From: Hyphomicrobium sp. 99
GTDB lineage: Bacteria; Pseudomonadota; Alphaproteobacteria; Rhizobiales; Hyphomicrobiaceae
Assembly (NCBI RefSeq): GCF_000384335.2
Contig: NZ_KQ031382.1
Location: 2,429,545 to 2,493,544 of the forward strand
DNA: 64,000 nucleotides
Direction: 5' to 3'
Part shown: piece after piece, positions 44,863 through 54,566 of the stretch
Layout: each line of letters begins with the position of its first letter
Numbering within the stretch: the stretch's first letter is position 1
Position numbers and translations under genes: made by a program
The notes under the pieces: generated by a model
The model's database searches: none
Told to the model about the DNA's origin: nothing
What the model saw: only the letters and a program-made list of their open reading frames with translations

Positions 44863-45840
44863 ATGACGGCGCCAACCATTGAAGCTCGCGGCGAAACCTG
44901 GCCGCTGAAAGAAGCCTTCGTCATTTCGCGCGGTGCCAAGACCGCAGCCGAAGTCGTGGTCGTAACGATCTCCGACGGCGAGCATCGTGGCCGCGGCGAG
45001 GCTGTGCCGTATGCCCGCTACGGGGAGACGGTCTCAGGTGTTCTCGACGATATCCGGCGCGTGGCAGGACACGTTTCCACTCGCACCAATCTCGCGACAT
45101 ATCTAAAGCCCGGCGCCGCACTCAACGCGCTCGACTGCGCATTTTGGGATTTCGAAAGCAAATGCACGGGCGTTCGCGTCGCCGAGCTCGCCGCCCTCGC
45201 CCCGCCTGTCGCGAAGGCAACGTCCTTCACGCTCAGCCTCGATGCGCCCGCGACAATGGCCGACAAGGCAGCGCAAGTTCCCCACCTTTCGCTTTTGAAA
45301 CTCAAGCTCGGAGGTCCGGGCGACGGTGACCGCATGCGAGCTGTTCGCGCGGCGCGTCCCGATGCGCGGCTGCTTGTCGACGCCAACGAAGCTTGGACAA
45401 TCGACACCATTGAGAACCTCATATCCGTCGCGGCAGAGTGCGGCATCGAACTGATCGAGCAACCGCTTCCCGCCGACCAGGATGAAGCGTTGCGCGGAAT
45501 TGATCGCACTGTCCCGATCTGTGCGGATGAAAGCGTGCACACTGCCGCCGACATTCCCCGCCTCGCCGCGCTTTACGACGCCGTGAACGTGAAACTCGAC
45601 AAGGCCGGCGGACTGACTGGCGCAATTGCCCTCGTCCGCGAGGCCCGGCGGCATGACCTCAAAATCATGGTCGGCTCGATGGTTGCGACCTCGCTCGCCG
45701 TTGCCCCTGCGATGCTGCTTGCTTCCGAAGCGGACTGGATAGATCTCGATGGCCCCCTTCTCCTGGCGCATGATCGCGAACACGGCCTGCGCGTGGAGAA
45801 CGGCATCATCTATCCGCCTGAGCCGGAACTCTGGGGCTAA
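44863..45840 (+). CDS. Dipeptide epimerase (L-Ala-D/L-Glu epimerase type)
   Basis: This 325-residue protein is an enolase-superfamily member of the muconate-lactonizing subgroup. Visible features are the N-terminal capping domain (AFVISRGAKTAAEVVVVTIS, GRGEAVPYARYGET), the catalytic LLKLKLGG with the KxK motif (LKLK), the metal ligands in LLVDANEAWT, the second metal ligand in ELIEQPLPADQD and the third in PICADESVHT, and the opposite-face lysine in VNVKLDKAGGLTGA. This pattern is that of L-Ala-D/L-Glu epimerase, which recycles murein tripeptide. It is convergent with a sugar-type MFS transporter. Confidence 0.9.
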   Translation: MTAPTIEARGETWPLKEAFVISRGAKTAAEVVVVTISDGEHRGRGEAVPYARYGETVSGVLDDIRRVAGHVSTRTNLATYLKPGAALNALDCAFWDFESKCTGVRVAELAALAPPVAKATSFTLSLDAPATMADKAAQVPHLSLLKLKLGGPGDGDRMRAVRAARPDARLLVDANEAWTIDTIENLISVAAECGIELIEQPLPADQDEALRGIDRTVPICADESVHTAADIPRLAALYDAVNVKLDKAGGLTGAIALVREARRHDLKIMVGSMVATSLAVAPAMLLASEADWIDLDGPLLLAHDREHGLRVENGIIYPPEPELWG

Positions 45841-45846
45841 GGTCGC

Positions 45847-47052
45847 TTACGCAGATTTCACCTCGGTGAAGACGGCACCCCTCTGCGATTTGACAAGCCA
45901 CAAACCCGCGGCGAGCGAAATCATCGATATCGCAGCCATTGCGAGATAGGATAGCGATCCCCCGCTCGCGTAGATCCATCCCGCGATCAATGTCGAACAT
46001 CCCATGGCGAGGCCCGAAGACATCGTCGCATAAAGCGCCTGCGCCGTGCCCTGCTTCTCCCTATCGACGGTATCGTGAATGAAATGGATGGCACCGATGT
46101 GCGTCGCGCCGTACGTCAAGCCATGCAGGAGTTGCAGCGGCAGGAGCACGGCGAGCGGAGGGTCGAACGCCATGACGAGCCAGCGCACGATCGAGGCAGC
46201 CGCACCGAGCGCGATCAATCGCGCCGCGCCAGTACGTTGAATAACGTGTCGGGAAACAGCGAACAGCAACACTTCCGCAAAGACGCCAATCGCCCAGAGG
46301 CTGCCGGACCAAGCGGCTGAGAGCCCTTGCCGTTCCCAGATCAGAATGCCGAACGTGTAAAACGCTGCATGGGAGGCTATAGCGAGCCCCACCGCGACGA
46401 GGAAAAAGCGGAATTCCCGCTGCTTCAGCAATTCGCGCAGCGCCTCAGCCCGCCAAAGCGGTAGCGATGGCTTCACCGGCCCTTCGAACCGGTCTTGCGC
46501 CGGCAGAATCTGTCCCGCGACAACGGTCAGCGCGCAGCCGAAGGCAACGAGCCAGACGCCCGCACCGCCTCCAAACACGTTCATGGCGACGCCGCCACCA
46601 AAGCTCGCCGCGACAAACGACAACGAACCCCAAAGACGCATACGGCCGTAATCGAGCCCGCGATGGCGCATGCCATTCACTGCGATCGTCTCGATCAACG
46701 GCATGATCGTCGAGTTGCAGAGCATGAGGAGCGTCGCGAAAATGAGAATCGTACCGAACGATGAAGAGGCGGCGAGCGCCAGCACGAAGCCCAAGCTCAA
46801 CCACGCGAAAATGATCAAGTATCGGCGATGCGCCATCTCGCGATCAGCCGCCATGGCGACGACGGGGGTGACGAACAGCCTGAGAAAGAGCGGAGCCGCA
46901 ATGACGACGCTGATCTCGCCGGGCGTTAGTCCACGCCAATCCAGCCACACCGGCATGAACGGCACGTTCGTCCCATAAACAACGAAGAGCGCGGCGAAGA
47001 ACAATGCCACCGGCACGGCAAAGCGTCGCCTCGCTTGGCCTTCAACGCTCAT
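45847..47052 (-). CDS. Major facilitator transporter, HcaT/LacY-like family
   Basis: This 401-residue protein has about twelve transmembrane helices and belongs to the MFS_1-like group that includes the 3-phenylpropionate transporter HcaT. The first helix includes FAVPVALFFAALFVVYGTNVPFMP, followed by LTPGEISVVIAAPLFLRLFVTP. A central loop with QDRFEGPVKPSLPLWRAEAL separates two six-helix bundles, and QLLHGLTYGATHIGAIHFIHD lies in the second half. The substrate is unknown. I chose ATG 47052; the in-frame TTG at 47073 adds seven polar residues. It is convergent with the epimerase gene and divergent from the helical protein at 47211. Confidence 0.88.
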   Translation of the reverse strand: MSVEGQARRRFAVPVALFFAALFVVYGTNVPFMPVWLDWRGLTPGEISVVIAAPLFLRLFVTPVVAMAADREMAHRRYLIIFAWLSLGFVLALAASSSFGTILIFATLLMLCNSTIMPLIETIAVNGMRHRGLDYGRMRLWGSLSFVAASFGGGVAMNVFGGGAGVWLVAFGCALTVVAGQILPAQDRFEGPVKPSLPLWRAEALRELLKQREFRFFLVAVGLAIASHAAFYTFGILIWERQGLSAAWSGSLWAIGVFAEVLLFAVSRHVIQRTGAARLIALGAAASIVRWLVMAFDPPLAVLLPLQLLHGLTYGATHIGAIHFIHDTVDREKQGTAQALYATMSSGLAMGCSTLIAGWIYASGGSLSYLAMAAISMISLAAGLWLVKSQRGAVFTEVKSA

Positions 47053-47210
47053 GCCTGGGTCTCGTCTGCTCAATTTGCTCAGGTCACCGTATAAGGTCGA
47101 ACTGCCGGGGACGATCCACCAGTTCGGCTTCGTTCAGCTGGAGGTTGTGTCTGCGCCTCATGAGAATCGCGTAACTCATTAAGCTGATTTTTGCGGAGCA
47201 AAAAACGGCC

Positions 47211-47759
47211 ATGCAGGCTCTTACATCGGTCATCCCTAGCGACACTGAAACCGAATATCGAGCTATCGAAACGACGCTGCTGGAAACCGCTCGCGGGCGC
47301 TGGTTTCTGGCAGAGCACGGGCGCCGCGCACGCAGGCTCGACAGTGCACTTCTCGAGGACGCGATCAAGCGCTTGCAAACCTCGCTTCGCGAACCGCCCG
47401 CCCTCCTCGGTCAGCTCAAAGCTGAGATTGAATCTATCAAGGCGCAGATGGCCGAAACGCGGGCCGCCTTGCTTGCGAGACCCGTGGTCGATGAAAGCAT
47501 TCTCCCGAGCCAAGCGATTCTGAAGGCGGCGGAAGACATTCACGACATCGCGTGGTCACTGCAGGCCAATCCGTTCGATCCGAAGGGCTGCGAGGAAATC
47601 GCCCGCAACGCCGGCAAGCTTTACGCGATGAGCCAGTCCCAAGCCGCACAGTCGAACCGCGTCGTCTCCGCAGCGGCCGCGCTCGAAACGTCGGCAAACA
47701 AGCTCGAAGGCATTCTCGAAAGCATCATGCACGAGATGAAAGTCGACGACGCCGCTTAA
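47211..47759 (+). CDS. Conserved alpha-helical protein of unknown function
   Basis: The 182-residue cytoplasmic protein is predicted to be almost wholly helical. The N-terminal ETEYRAIETTLLETARGRWF with LAEHGRRARRLD resembles a recurring alphaproteobacterial motif. A coiled segment (LLGQLKAEIESIKAQMAETR) follows, then a C-terminal helical pair (AEDIHDIAWSLQANPFDPKG, LETSANKLEGILESIMHEM). The shape is that of a small four-helix or CheZ-like protein, but I cannot name it. GGAG lies upstream of the ATG at 47211. The gene ends at a strong bidirectional terminator shared with the convergent FadL-type gene. Confidence 0.75.
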   Translation: MQALTSVIPSDTETEYRAIETTLLETARGRWFLAEHGRRARRLDSALLEDAIKRLQTSLREPPALLGQLKAEIESIKAQMAETRAALLARPVVDESILPSQAILKAAEDIHDIAWSLQANPFDPKGCEEIARNAGKLYAMSQSQAAQSNRVVSAAAALETSANKLEGILESIMHEMKVDDAA

Positions 47760-47782
47760 AGCTTCCATCGAGAACCGCGCAT

Positions 47783-47815
47783 AAAAAAACCGGGCAGATG
47801 CGCCCGGTTTTTTTG
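47783..47815. terminator. Bidirectional rho-independent terminator
   Basis: Perfect stem AAACCGGGC / GCCCGGTTT with loop AGATGC, flanked by A on one side and T on the other, so it works for both the helical-protein gene on the plus strand and the FadL-like gene on the minus strand. Confidence 0.93.
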
Positions 47816-47835
47816 TTTTTAGCCTAGGAAGTGAC

Positions 47836-49080
47836 CTACCACTTCGTCCGCATGCCGACCGAGAACAGATCGATCGATGCTTCGGCGGTTCCGGAGAAGG
47901 TCCCTCCTGTTGCATGACCGTCAAATGTCGGCGGGGACAGGCTGACGCCGCCGTCCTGAACGAAGATGTGGGAATAACCGGCATCGAGCGTGATCGAATC
48001 GCTCCACTTGTAGCTCGCACCGACGCTCAACCAGACCCGATTGTTGTCGGGGATCTGCACAAGTCTTTCCGAAGCGTCCTGGATCGGCGACAGCTCATAG
48101 GCGACGCCGCTGCGTAGCGTAAGACGCGGCGAGTAGTCGTATTCACCGCCGACGGAGAAAAACCAACCGTCATGCCAGTTCGCCTGGACCGCCAACTCAT
48201 GGCCCGGAATTGACATCGGAAGGTCCTTGAACACGCTCCAGTTCGTCCATTCGACCGTGCCCAAAAGCCTTGTGGTCGGAGTGATGACCTGGCGTCCGCT
48301 CAACGTCACGATATCGGGAAGGTTGACCGTGGCGACTGCAGGGGCATTGGCGCCGCCGGTGAGAACCGAATGAAAGGTTCCCTCGAGATCGTGGGTCATC
48401 TGAGAGCGGTAACCGAGGCCGATCGTCGTGCCTTCTCTCGGCTCAATCGTGATACCCGCCGTGCCGCCGAACGCCCAATCGGTACCCCCGAATTGAGCTA
48501 CGGTAGTCGTAGAATCACGGAATTGCAGCTTCGTTTGCGCCCATTCGATCTGCACGCCGGCGCCGATCGTGATCCCCGGCGCGATGCGGTAGGCGATCGT
48601 CGGGTTGGCGTTGACCGTGAGAAACTTCGAGGTCACGCCCAGGAAGGAGCCCACATAACCTGAATTCTCGGGCTTTGAGGCTAGGCCGAACGGCGAGTTG
48701 ATTGCAATGCCGAGCCAAACGTCCTTTGAAACTTGATATGCGCCGTAGCTTGCGCTGGTCGTCGCATCGATACCGATGTTGCCGCTGTTGCCGGGACCAA
48801 AAGGCGAATCCTTGATGTCCACTTTCGCGTCCGGCAGGATCAGCGTGTAGGACGATTCCGAGTTCAAACCCGGGAATTGCGCCGTCGCCGCCGGGTTCCA
48901 GAACATCGACCCGAGGCTGCCGCCCGCCGCGGAGCCTGCCGAAGCCGACCCGAGGAACACTGTTGACTGCTCGTGAATGTCGAACCCGCCCGCCGAGGCC
49001 GCACCGGACCAAGCCGCGACTGCGACCGCGCCGATTGCGGCTACACGAATCGTGTCCCGACCTGTTTTAAAGTTCCGCAT
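47836..49080 (-). CDS. FadL/OmpP1-type outer-membrane transporter
   Basis: This 414-residue outer-membrane protein has a signal peptide (residues 1 to about 30, ending AASAGGFDIHEQS). The mature N-terminus carries the FadL hatch signature, SAGSAAGGSLGSMFWNPAAT, in which the NPA motif is diagnostic. The barrel includes GAGVQIEWAQTKLQF, GLGYRSQMTHDLEG and the C-terminal strand IDLFSVGMRTKW ending in Trp. FadL channels move hydrophobic compounds across the outer membrane; in a methylotroph the ligand could be a hydrophobic growth substrate. The upstream extension beyond the ATG at 49080 precedes the signal peptide and was dropped. Confidence 0.9.
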   Translation of the reverse strand: MRNFKTGRDTIRVAAIGAVAVAAWSGAASAGGFDIHEQSTVFLGSASAGSAAGGSLGSMFWNPAATAQFPGLNSESSYTLILPDAKVDIKDSPFGPGNSGNIGIDATTSASYGAYQVSKDVWLGIAINSPFGLASKPENSGYVGSFLGVTSKFLTVNANPTIAYRIAPGITIGAGVQIEWAQTKLQFRDSTTTVAQFGGTDWAFGGTAGITIEPREGTTIGLGYRSQMTHDLEGTFHSVLTGGANAPAVATVNLPDIVTLSGRQVITPTTRLLGTVEWTNWSVFKDLPMSIPGHELAVQANWHDGWFFSVGGEYDYSPRLTLRSGVAYELSPIQDASERLVQIPDNNRVWLSVGASYKWSDSITLDAGYSHIFVQDGGVSLSPPTFDGHATGGTFSGTAEASIDLFSVGMRTKW

Positions 49081-49204
49081 GACGTGCGCCCCCACGCATA
49101 AGCAGCCGTTAACCTTACTTCTCACAATACGTGTATCTGAACGCCGCCACACCGCCCGAAATACTCAGGCGCGAGGAAACCGTGAATCTGTGCCACTTAG
49201 GCAA

Positions 49205-49234
49205 CAAAAAACCGGCCCGCCAATGGCGGACCGG
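49205..49234 (-). terminator. Terminator of the tkt-pgk-ccdA-thiD unit
   Basis: Read leftward: stem AACCGGTCCGCC / GGCGGGCCGGTT with loop ATT, followed by a run of T. It lies about 210 bases after the thiD stop, leaving an unusually long 3' untranslated region. Confidence 0.85.
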
Positions 49235-49446
49235 TTCTTGCCAAGCCCCGTTTCAATCCCTCGAAACTTAGCTTGGCGCTCCCCCCGGAGTCTGTGAACG
49301 GCGTATAACGCCGAAACCGCGCGCAAGCTGCCAAAGTCTCTGATGCCGCGCAAGACTTGACGCTTTTCCCACAGTGAGAGTCGAACTTCCTAGATGCTCG
49401 CTCGCAACAGATGCGGCTCACACATCACTCTCAACGTATTGTGAAG
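49235..49446 (-). other. Gene-free 3' region of thiD, possible RNA
   Basis: This 212-base region lies between the thiD stop and a strong terminator on the same strand. It carries a small hairpin with arms GGCGT / ACGCC at about 49297-49310. A part resembling a tRNA T-loop (GTTCGACTCTCAC, minus strand) does not pair as a tRNA arm. It could be an ordinary 3' UTR or a small RNA released from it. Confidence 0.25.
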
Positions 49447-50271
49447 CTACGCTTCCTTGAGCGCGAAATTGTGGTCGACGGGTCCGTTGCCGCTGCCAAC
49501 CCGCATATCCGCGCCGGCCTGAAGCGCACGCCAGACAAAGAGCTTCCCAGCCTCGATAGCGTCCGGCAGCGGCTTGCCCTCGGCCAGACCCGCCGCGATC
49601 GCTGCCGACAGCGTGCAGCCGGTGCCGTGCGTATTGCGCGTCGCCACGCGCGGCCTGCGGAAAATGCGATGCTCTCGTCCATCGAAAAAAACATCGACGG
49701 CGTCCGCGCCAGCGCCGTGACCACCTTTGATGAGCACGGCTCCGCAACCGAATAACATCAACGCCTCGGCCTGCATGCGCATCTCGTCTTCCGTCGCAGC
49801 CTCCGCACGATCGAGCAGCCTGCTGGCCTCCGGGATATTCGGCGTGATCAGCTGTGCCCTCGGAATAAGCGCGTTACGCACCGCATCGATGGCATCGGCA
49901 GCCAGAAGCACATCTCCACTCGTCGCGACCATCACCGGATCGACGACAACCGGAACGCCCGGAACTTCCGCGAGAAGCCGGGCAACCGTCTCGACCGTCG
50001 CCGCGTCGCCGAGCATTCCGGTCTTGATCGACGAAACATTGAGATCGGAAACGACGGAATGAAACTGTGCGGCGATGAATTCGAGCGATATCGGAAACAC
50101 GCCCTGCACACCGAGTGTATTTTGCGCCGTCAGCGCCGTGACGATGGTCGCGCCATAAATGCCGAAAGCGGAAAACGTCTTCAGATCGGCCTGAATGCCA
50201 GCGCCACCCGAAGGATCGGACCCGGCGATTGTCAGCGCGATTGGGACGCTCTCTGCCGTCATCTCGTTCAT
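49447..50271 (-). CDS. thiD: Hydroxymethylpyrimidine/phosphomethylpyrimidine kinase
   Basis: The 274-residue ThiD phosphorylates hydroxymethylpyrimidine twice in thiamine synthesis. The ribokinase-fold signatures are IAGSDPSGGAGIQADLKTFS near the N-terminus, GIYGATIVTALTAQNTLGVQ, ITPNIPEASRLLDR, VLIKGGHG and the catalytic anion-hole RNTHGTGCTLSAAIAAGLAEG. It lies 10 bases after ccdA and probably ends a four-gene operon with tkt, pgk and ccdA. Thiamine diphosphate is the cofactor of transketolase encoded upstream, which gives a mild logic for the grouping. No TPP riboswitch is seen. Confidence 0.95.
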   Translation of the reverse strand: MNEMTAESVPIALTIAGSDPSGGAGIQADLKTFSAFGIYGATIVTALTAQNTLGVQGVFPISLEFIAAQFHSVVSDLNVSSIKTGMLGDAATVETVARLLAEVPGVPVVVDPVMVATSGDVLLAADAIDAVRNALIPRAQLITPNIPEASRLLDRAEAATEDEMRMQAEALMLFGCGAVLIKGGHGAGADAVDVFFDGREHRIFRRPRVATRNTHGTGCTLSAAIAAGLAEGKPLPDAIEAGKLFVWRALQAGADMRVGSGNGPVDHNFALKEA

Positions 50272-50281
50272 TTCAGCCTGC

Positions 50282-51079
50282 TTAGGGCATGCCCTTCTTC
50301 AAGATCTCGGATCCGAGATTAGAAGGCGTGACGTAGGATTCGATACGGCCCAGCGCCGGAAAATTTTCGATCATCCACTGGCTGAACCAGTTCTGAGCGC
50401 CGAAAACGAACAGAAGACCTGTCACGACGAGCAAGAGGCCCATGAACTTTTCGAGCGTTTCGAAATGACGTTTGAACCGCTTCATGAAGCCAAGGAACGG
50501 TCTGATAGCCACCGCCGCGAGCACGAACGGAATGCCGAGCCCGAGCGAATAGACGAGGAGAAGACTGACCCCTGTCCAGAGGCTCGATGCACTCGCCGCG
50601 AGCGTCAGCACGGTGGCGAGCACCGGCCCGATGCAAGGCGTCCACCCGAACGCGAACGCCAGCCCCATCACGTAGGAGCTGGCAAAGCTCGCTTCCATTG
50701 CGGCTGCCGAGTACCGCGCTTCCTTGTAGAAAAGATGGATGCGGAAAATGCCGAGGAAATGCAGACCGAAGGCAATGATGACGAGGCCGGCGAGTGTTCC
50801 GAGAATGGCGCGATAGGAAAGCAGCACCTGCCCGATCGTGCTGGCTCCGGCTCCAAGGCTGACGAACACGGTCGTGAAGCCCAACACGAAAAAGACCGCG
50901 GAAATGACGACGCGCACCCAAACGCCCCGATCGATCCGCTCCTCACCCGTGAGCTGATCGAGCGTCGTTCCGCCGATATAGCCAAGATAGGGTGGCACGA
51001 GCGGCAACACGCACGGTGAAAGGAAGCTGGCGAGGCCCGCTAAGGCGACGCCGAAGTAGATTTGAGCATCTGCCAGCAT
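50282..51079 (-). CDS. ccdA: Cytochrome c biogenesis membrane protein CcdA
   Basis: This 265-residue membrane protein is a CcdA/DsbD-like thiol transporter that moves reducing power across the inner membrane for cytochrome c maturation. Six transmembrane helices are visible. The two redox cysteines are in FLSPCVLPLVPPYLGYIGG (helix 1) and FGWTPCIGPVL (helix 4), each followed by proline as in the family. The gene is 48 bases after pgk and 10 bases before thiD on the same strand. Its product would serve the periplasmic c-type cytochromes of methanol oxidation elsewhere in this window. GGCGG precedes the ATG. Confidence 0.92.
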   Translation of the reverse strand: MLADAQIYFGVALAGLASFLSPCVLPLVPPYLGYIGGTTLDQLTGEERIDRGVWVRVVISAVFFVLGFTTVFVSLGAGASTIGQVLLSYRAILGTLAGLVIIAFGLHFLGIFRIHLFYKEARYSAAAMEASFASSYVMGLAFAFGWTPCIGPVLATVLTLAASASSLWTGVSLLLVYSLGLGIPFVLAAVAIRPFLGFMKRFKRHFETLEKFMGLLLVVTGLLFVFGAQNWFSQWMIENFPALGRIESYVTPSNLGSEILKKGMP

Positions 51080-51127
51080 TGCCGCCTACTTCCTTAACGC
51101 ACTTGCTTCTTGGTCGTGCCGCGGGCT

Positions 51128-52327
51128 TTAGCGCGTGAGCGCCGCAACGCCCGGCAATTCGCGGCCTTCGAGCCACTCGAGGAACGCACCGCCTGCCGTC
51201 GAAACATAGGTAAAATCGTCCGTCACGCCTGCAGAATTCAACGCCGCCACCGTGTCTCCGCCACCAGCGACCGACACGAGCTTACCCGCCTTCGTCAAAG
51301 CGGCGGCAGCACGCGCCAGCGCAAACGTACCCTCGCCGAAGGGTGCAATTTCGAACGCCCCGAGCGGCCCGTTCCAAAGCAAGGTTTTCGTCTGTTCGAG
51401 GAGTTCGCTCAAACGGGCGATGGACTGCGGCCCGACGTCGAGGATCATGGCATCTGACGGAACGCTGTCGATCTTGACGACTTGGTACGCGGCACCTTCC
51501 TTGAATTCCGTTGCCACGACGGCGTCCACGGGAAGAACGATCTCGCAGCCCTTCTGCTTGGCTTCCGCCATGATGTCCCGCGCGGTGGCGTGAAAATCAG
51601 GTTCTGCGAGAGACTTTCCGACCGCGACGCCCAGCGCCTGGAGGAAAGTATTCGCCATGCCGCCGCCGATGATGAGGCGATCGACCTTGGCAACAAGGTT
51701 CGTCAAAACGGGAATCTTCGTCGAGACCTTCGCTCCGCCAACGACAGCTGCCGTCGGACGCTTCGGCTTTTCGAGTGCGGTTCGAAGCGCGTTGATTTCT
51801 TCCATCAACAGCGGGCCGGCGTAGGACGGAAGAAAATGCGTTAGTCCCTCGGTCGAGGCATGCGCGCGATGCGCACATGAAAACGCGTCACCCACGAAAA
51901 TATCGCCGAGCTTTGCCAGCTCACCCGCGAAAGCCGGATCGTTCTTCTCTTCGCCCTTGTGGAAGCGAAGATTCTCGAGAACGGCGATGTCGCCGTTATT
52001 GAGCTTGTCGACCGTGCCTGCAGCTTCCTCGCCGATGCTGTCGGCACCGAATGCCACTGGCCGGTTCAAGAGACGTTGCAGCATCTCGGCGACCGGCTTC
52101 AAAGAGAACTCGGCATCCGGACCATTCTTCGGCCGTCCGAAATGCGAAATGACGATGACCTTGGCGCCGCGATCGGCAAGTGCATTGAGGCCCGGCAGCA
52201 ATCGCTCGAGACGCGTCGCGTCCGTCACCTTCCCATCCCGCACCGGAACGTTGAGATCCGCTCGAACGATGACGCGTTTGCCTTTGACGTCAATGCCGTC
52301 GGTCGTCTTCAACTTGTCGAGGTTCAT
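51128..52327 (-). CDS. pgk: Phosphoglycerate kinase
   Basis: The 399-residue Pgk interconverts 1,3-bisphosphoglycerate and 3-phosphoglycerate. Signatures are RVIVRADLNVPVRDGKVTD near the N-terminus, VISHFGRPKNG, VLENLRFHKGEEKNDPAFA, VGGAKVSTKI, IIGGGMANTFL and the C-terminal WNGPLGAFEIAPFGEGT with VAGGGDTVAALNSAGV. The length is normal. It follows tkt by 50 bases. The usual gap gene between the two is missing, which is odd, since tkt-gap-pgk is a common order in this group. Confidence 0.96.
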   Translation of the reverse strand: MNLDKLKTTDGIDVKGKRVIVRADLNVPVRDGKVTDATRLERLLPGLNALADRGAKVIVISHFGRPKNGPDAEFSLKPVAEMLQRLLNRPVAFGADSIGEEAAGTVDKLNNGDIAVLENLRFHKGEEKNDPAFAGELAKLGDIFVGDAFSCAHRAHASTEGLTHFLPSYAGPLLMEEINALRTALEKPKRPTAAVVGGAKVSTKIPVLTNLVAKVDRLIIGGGMANTFLQALGVAVGKSLAEPDFHATARDIMAEAKQKGCEIVLPVDAVVATEFKEGAAYQVVKIDSVPSDAMILDVGPQSIARLSELLEQTKTLLWNGPLGAFEIAPFGEGTFALARAAAALTKAGKLVSVAGGGDTVAALNSAGVTDDFTYVSTAGGAFLEWLEGRELPGVAALTR

Positions 52328-52377
52328 TCGGCTACCGTTCCGATGTTCCGATGATGTGAGTGCGTATCGTTAGTTGG

Positions 52378-54387
52378 TCATCCAGCCTTCGAAATGAGGC
52401 GGCGCGCTTCGTCCGCGACGCGAGAAGCCGTGATGCCGAAATGCTCGTAAAGCTGGGCGGCAGGTGCCGAGGCGCCGAAACCGTTCATGCCGACGAAGGC
52501 ATCGGACTTCCCGAGCCATTCGAACCAGCATTGGCCGATGCCGGCTTCGACCGCAACGCGCGGCGCGTCGCCAAGAACCTCGCGTTGATAGCTCTCCGGC
52601 TGCGCACGGAAGAGTTCGAATGATGGCATCGAGACGACGGCTGCATTAATGCCGTCCTTTGCGAGCGCCGCGGCAGCTTCGACGGCGAGACCGACCTCTG
52701 AGCCCGTCGCGAGCAACGTCACGTCCCGCTTGCCCTCGGCGGCCTTCAGAACATAGGCGCCCTTTGCGCTGAGGTTCTCGGCGCCTTCAGTGCGAAGATT
52801 TGGAACCGCCTGCCGCGATAGAGCCAGAACCGAAGGTGCCGTCTCCGAAGCGATGGCAAGCTCCCAGCACTCGGCCGTTTCAATACCGTCGGCTGGACGA
52901 AACACTTGGAGGTTCGGGATTGCGCGCAGCGAGCTCAAGTGCTCGACGGGCTGATGCGTCGGCCCGTCTTCGCCAAGCCCGATCGAATCGTGCGTCAGCA
53001 CGTAAAGCACGCGCTGCTGCATCAAGGCCGAGAGACGGATCGAATGACGGCAGTAATCCGCGAACACGAGGAACGTGCCGCCATAGGGAATGAACGAACC
53101 TGAGAGCGCGAGGCCGTTCATCGCCGCGGCCATGCCATGCTCGCGAACGCCATAGTGGATGTAGTTGCCTGAGAAGTTCTCTGGCGTCACCGAGCTGTGA
53201 TGCTTCGTCCGCGTGCCGTTGGATCCCGTAAGATCGGCCGAACCGCCGATCAGCTCAGGAAGAACCGGCACAAGGCGCTCGATGGTCAATTGCGACCAGA
53301 CACGCGTCGCGCGCTTCGCGCTATCGCCAGCGAATGCACTCTTCGCTTCGGCTATCGCCTTGGCGACGATGTCTTTCGTCTCCCGGCCTTCGATCAACGC
53401 CTTTGCTTCCGGGCTCGCATTGGAAAAGCGCTTCGCCCAATCCGCACGAACCTTCGAATGCGCGCTGCCGACGTTGCGCCAGGCGGAAAGAACGTGTTCG
53501 GGAATCTCGAACGGCCCATACGGCCAACCGAGCTTCTCGCGCGTATTCTTGATCTCTTCTGCGCCGAGCGGTTCGCCGTGCGCCGAAGATTTGCCAGCCT
53601 TGTTCGGCGAGCCGTATCCAATCTGCGTCTTGCACGCGATGAGCCACGGCTTTGACGGATCGCCCTTGGCTGCCTTGATCGCAGCAGCTACAGCGGCGCT
53701 GTCGTGACCGTCCACGCGGATCGTGTTCCAGCCCGAAGCTTCGAAGCGCTTCACTTCGCTGTCTGAAACCGAAAGGTTCGTTGCGCCATCGATCGTGATG
53801 GAGTTGTCGTCCCAGAGCACGATCAGCTTGCCAAGCTTCAAGTGACCGGCAAGCGAAATGGCTTCCTGGCTGATGCCCTCCATCAGGCATCCGTCACCGG
53901 CGATGACGTAGGTATGATAATCGATGAGATCCGAGCCGACGCGCGCCGCAAGCAGGCGCTCCGAGAGCGCCATTCCAACCGCATTGGCGATGCCCTGGCC
54001 AAGCGGGCCCGTCGTCGTTTCGATCCCGGGCGCGTGGCCGTATTCCGGGTGACCGGCGGTCTTCGATCCGAATTGACGGAAGTTCTTGAGCTCCTCGATC
54101 GTCATTCCGGGATAGCCCGTCAGATGAAGGAGCGAGTAGAGAAGCATTGAGCCGTGACCGGCCGACAGAACGAAGCGGTCGCGGTTCGGCCACTCGGGCG
54201 CACTCGCGTCGAACTTCAGCGCTTCGGTAAACAGCGCAGTGGCGGCGTCGGCCATACCCATGGGCATTCCAGGATGGCCGGAATTGGCGGCCTGAACGGC
54301 ATCCATCGCGAGAGCGCGGATGGCATTGGCCATGTCGCCGTGGCTTGCTGCCAGCGACGTGTCGGCCTTGATCTGGGCTTTACTCAT
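52378..54387 (-). CDS. tkt: Transketolase
   Basis: The 669-residue transketolase transfers two-carbon ketol units between sugar phosphates using thiamine diphosphate. Landmarks are [18 protein letters not shown], the ThDP-binding motif [20 protein letters not shown] ending in [15 protein letters not shown], and the pyrimidine-domain motif [20 protein letters not shown]. The last domain ends in [16 protein letters not shown]. Start ATG 54387 ([11 protein letters not shown]); the longer frame up to 54537 precedes the family start. It leads the tkt-pgk-ccdA-thiD unit. In a methylotroph it feeds pentose phosphates and, if present, carbon rearrangements of the assimilation cycles. Confidence 0.96.
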   Translation of the reverse strand: MSKAQIKADTSLAASHGDMANAIRALAMDAVQAANSGHPGMPMGMADAATALFTEALKFDASAPEWPNRDRFVLSAGHGSMLLYSLLHLTGYPGMTIEELKNFRQFGSKTAGHPEYGHAPGIETTTGPLGQGIANAVGMALSERLLAARVGSDLIDYHTYVIAGDGCLMEGISQEAISLAGHLKLGKLIVLWDDNSITIDGATNLSVSDSEVKRFEASGWNTIRVDGHDSAAVAAAIKAAKGDPSKPWLIACKTQIGYGSPNKAGKSSAHGEPLGAEEIKNTREKLGWPYGPFEIPEHVLSAWRNVGSAHSKVRADWAKRFSNASPEAKALIEGRETKDIVAKAIAEAKSAFAGDSAKRATRVWSQLTIERLVPVLPELIGGSADLTGSNGTRTKHHSSVTPENFSGNYIHYGVREHGMAAAMNGLALSGSFIPYGGTFLVFADYCRHSIRLSALMQQRVLYVLTHDSIGLGEDGPTHQPVEHLSSLRAIPNLQVFRPADGIETAECWELAIASETAPSVLALSRQAVPNLRTEGAENLSAKGAYVLKAAEGKRDVTLLATGSEVGLAVEAAAALAKDGINAAVVSMPSFELFRAQPESYQREVLGDAPRVAVEAGIGQCWFEWLGKSDAFVGMNGFGASAPAAQLYEHFGITASRVADEARRLISKAG

Positions 54388-54566
54388 TCTGTTCGTGGAT
54401 CCGTTTTCATGAGCGCCGCGAGCGCCGCCGTGAGGTCGAGGGACATTTACCGGGGAGTTGCTGTGTCGTCTACCGCGCTGAGCCCCTTGGTGCACGGCAA
54501 AAACAGCCCCTCCGGACCCTTTCCCGGCGGGGACCAAGTGTCACGCTCCGGAACCCCGCATTCAGG

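Noticed and set aside
49380..49440. A tRNA-like T-loop (GTTCGACTCTCAC, minus strand)
   Set aside because: The five bases before the loop do not pair with those after it, and no acceptor stem of seven pairs forms.
54388..54537. An extended N-terminus of transketolase
   Set aside because: The extra 50 residues lie before the family start and contain no domain; the ATG at 54387 begins the normal protein.
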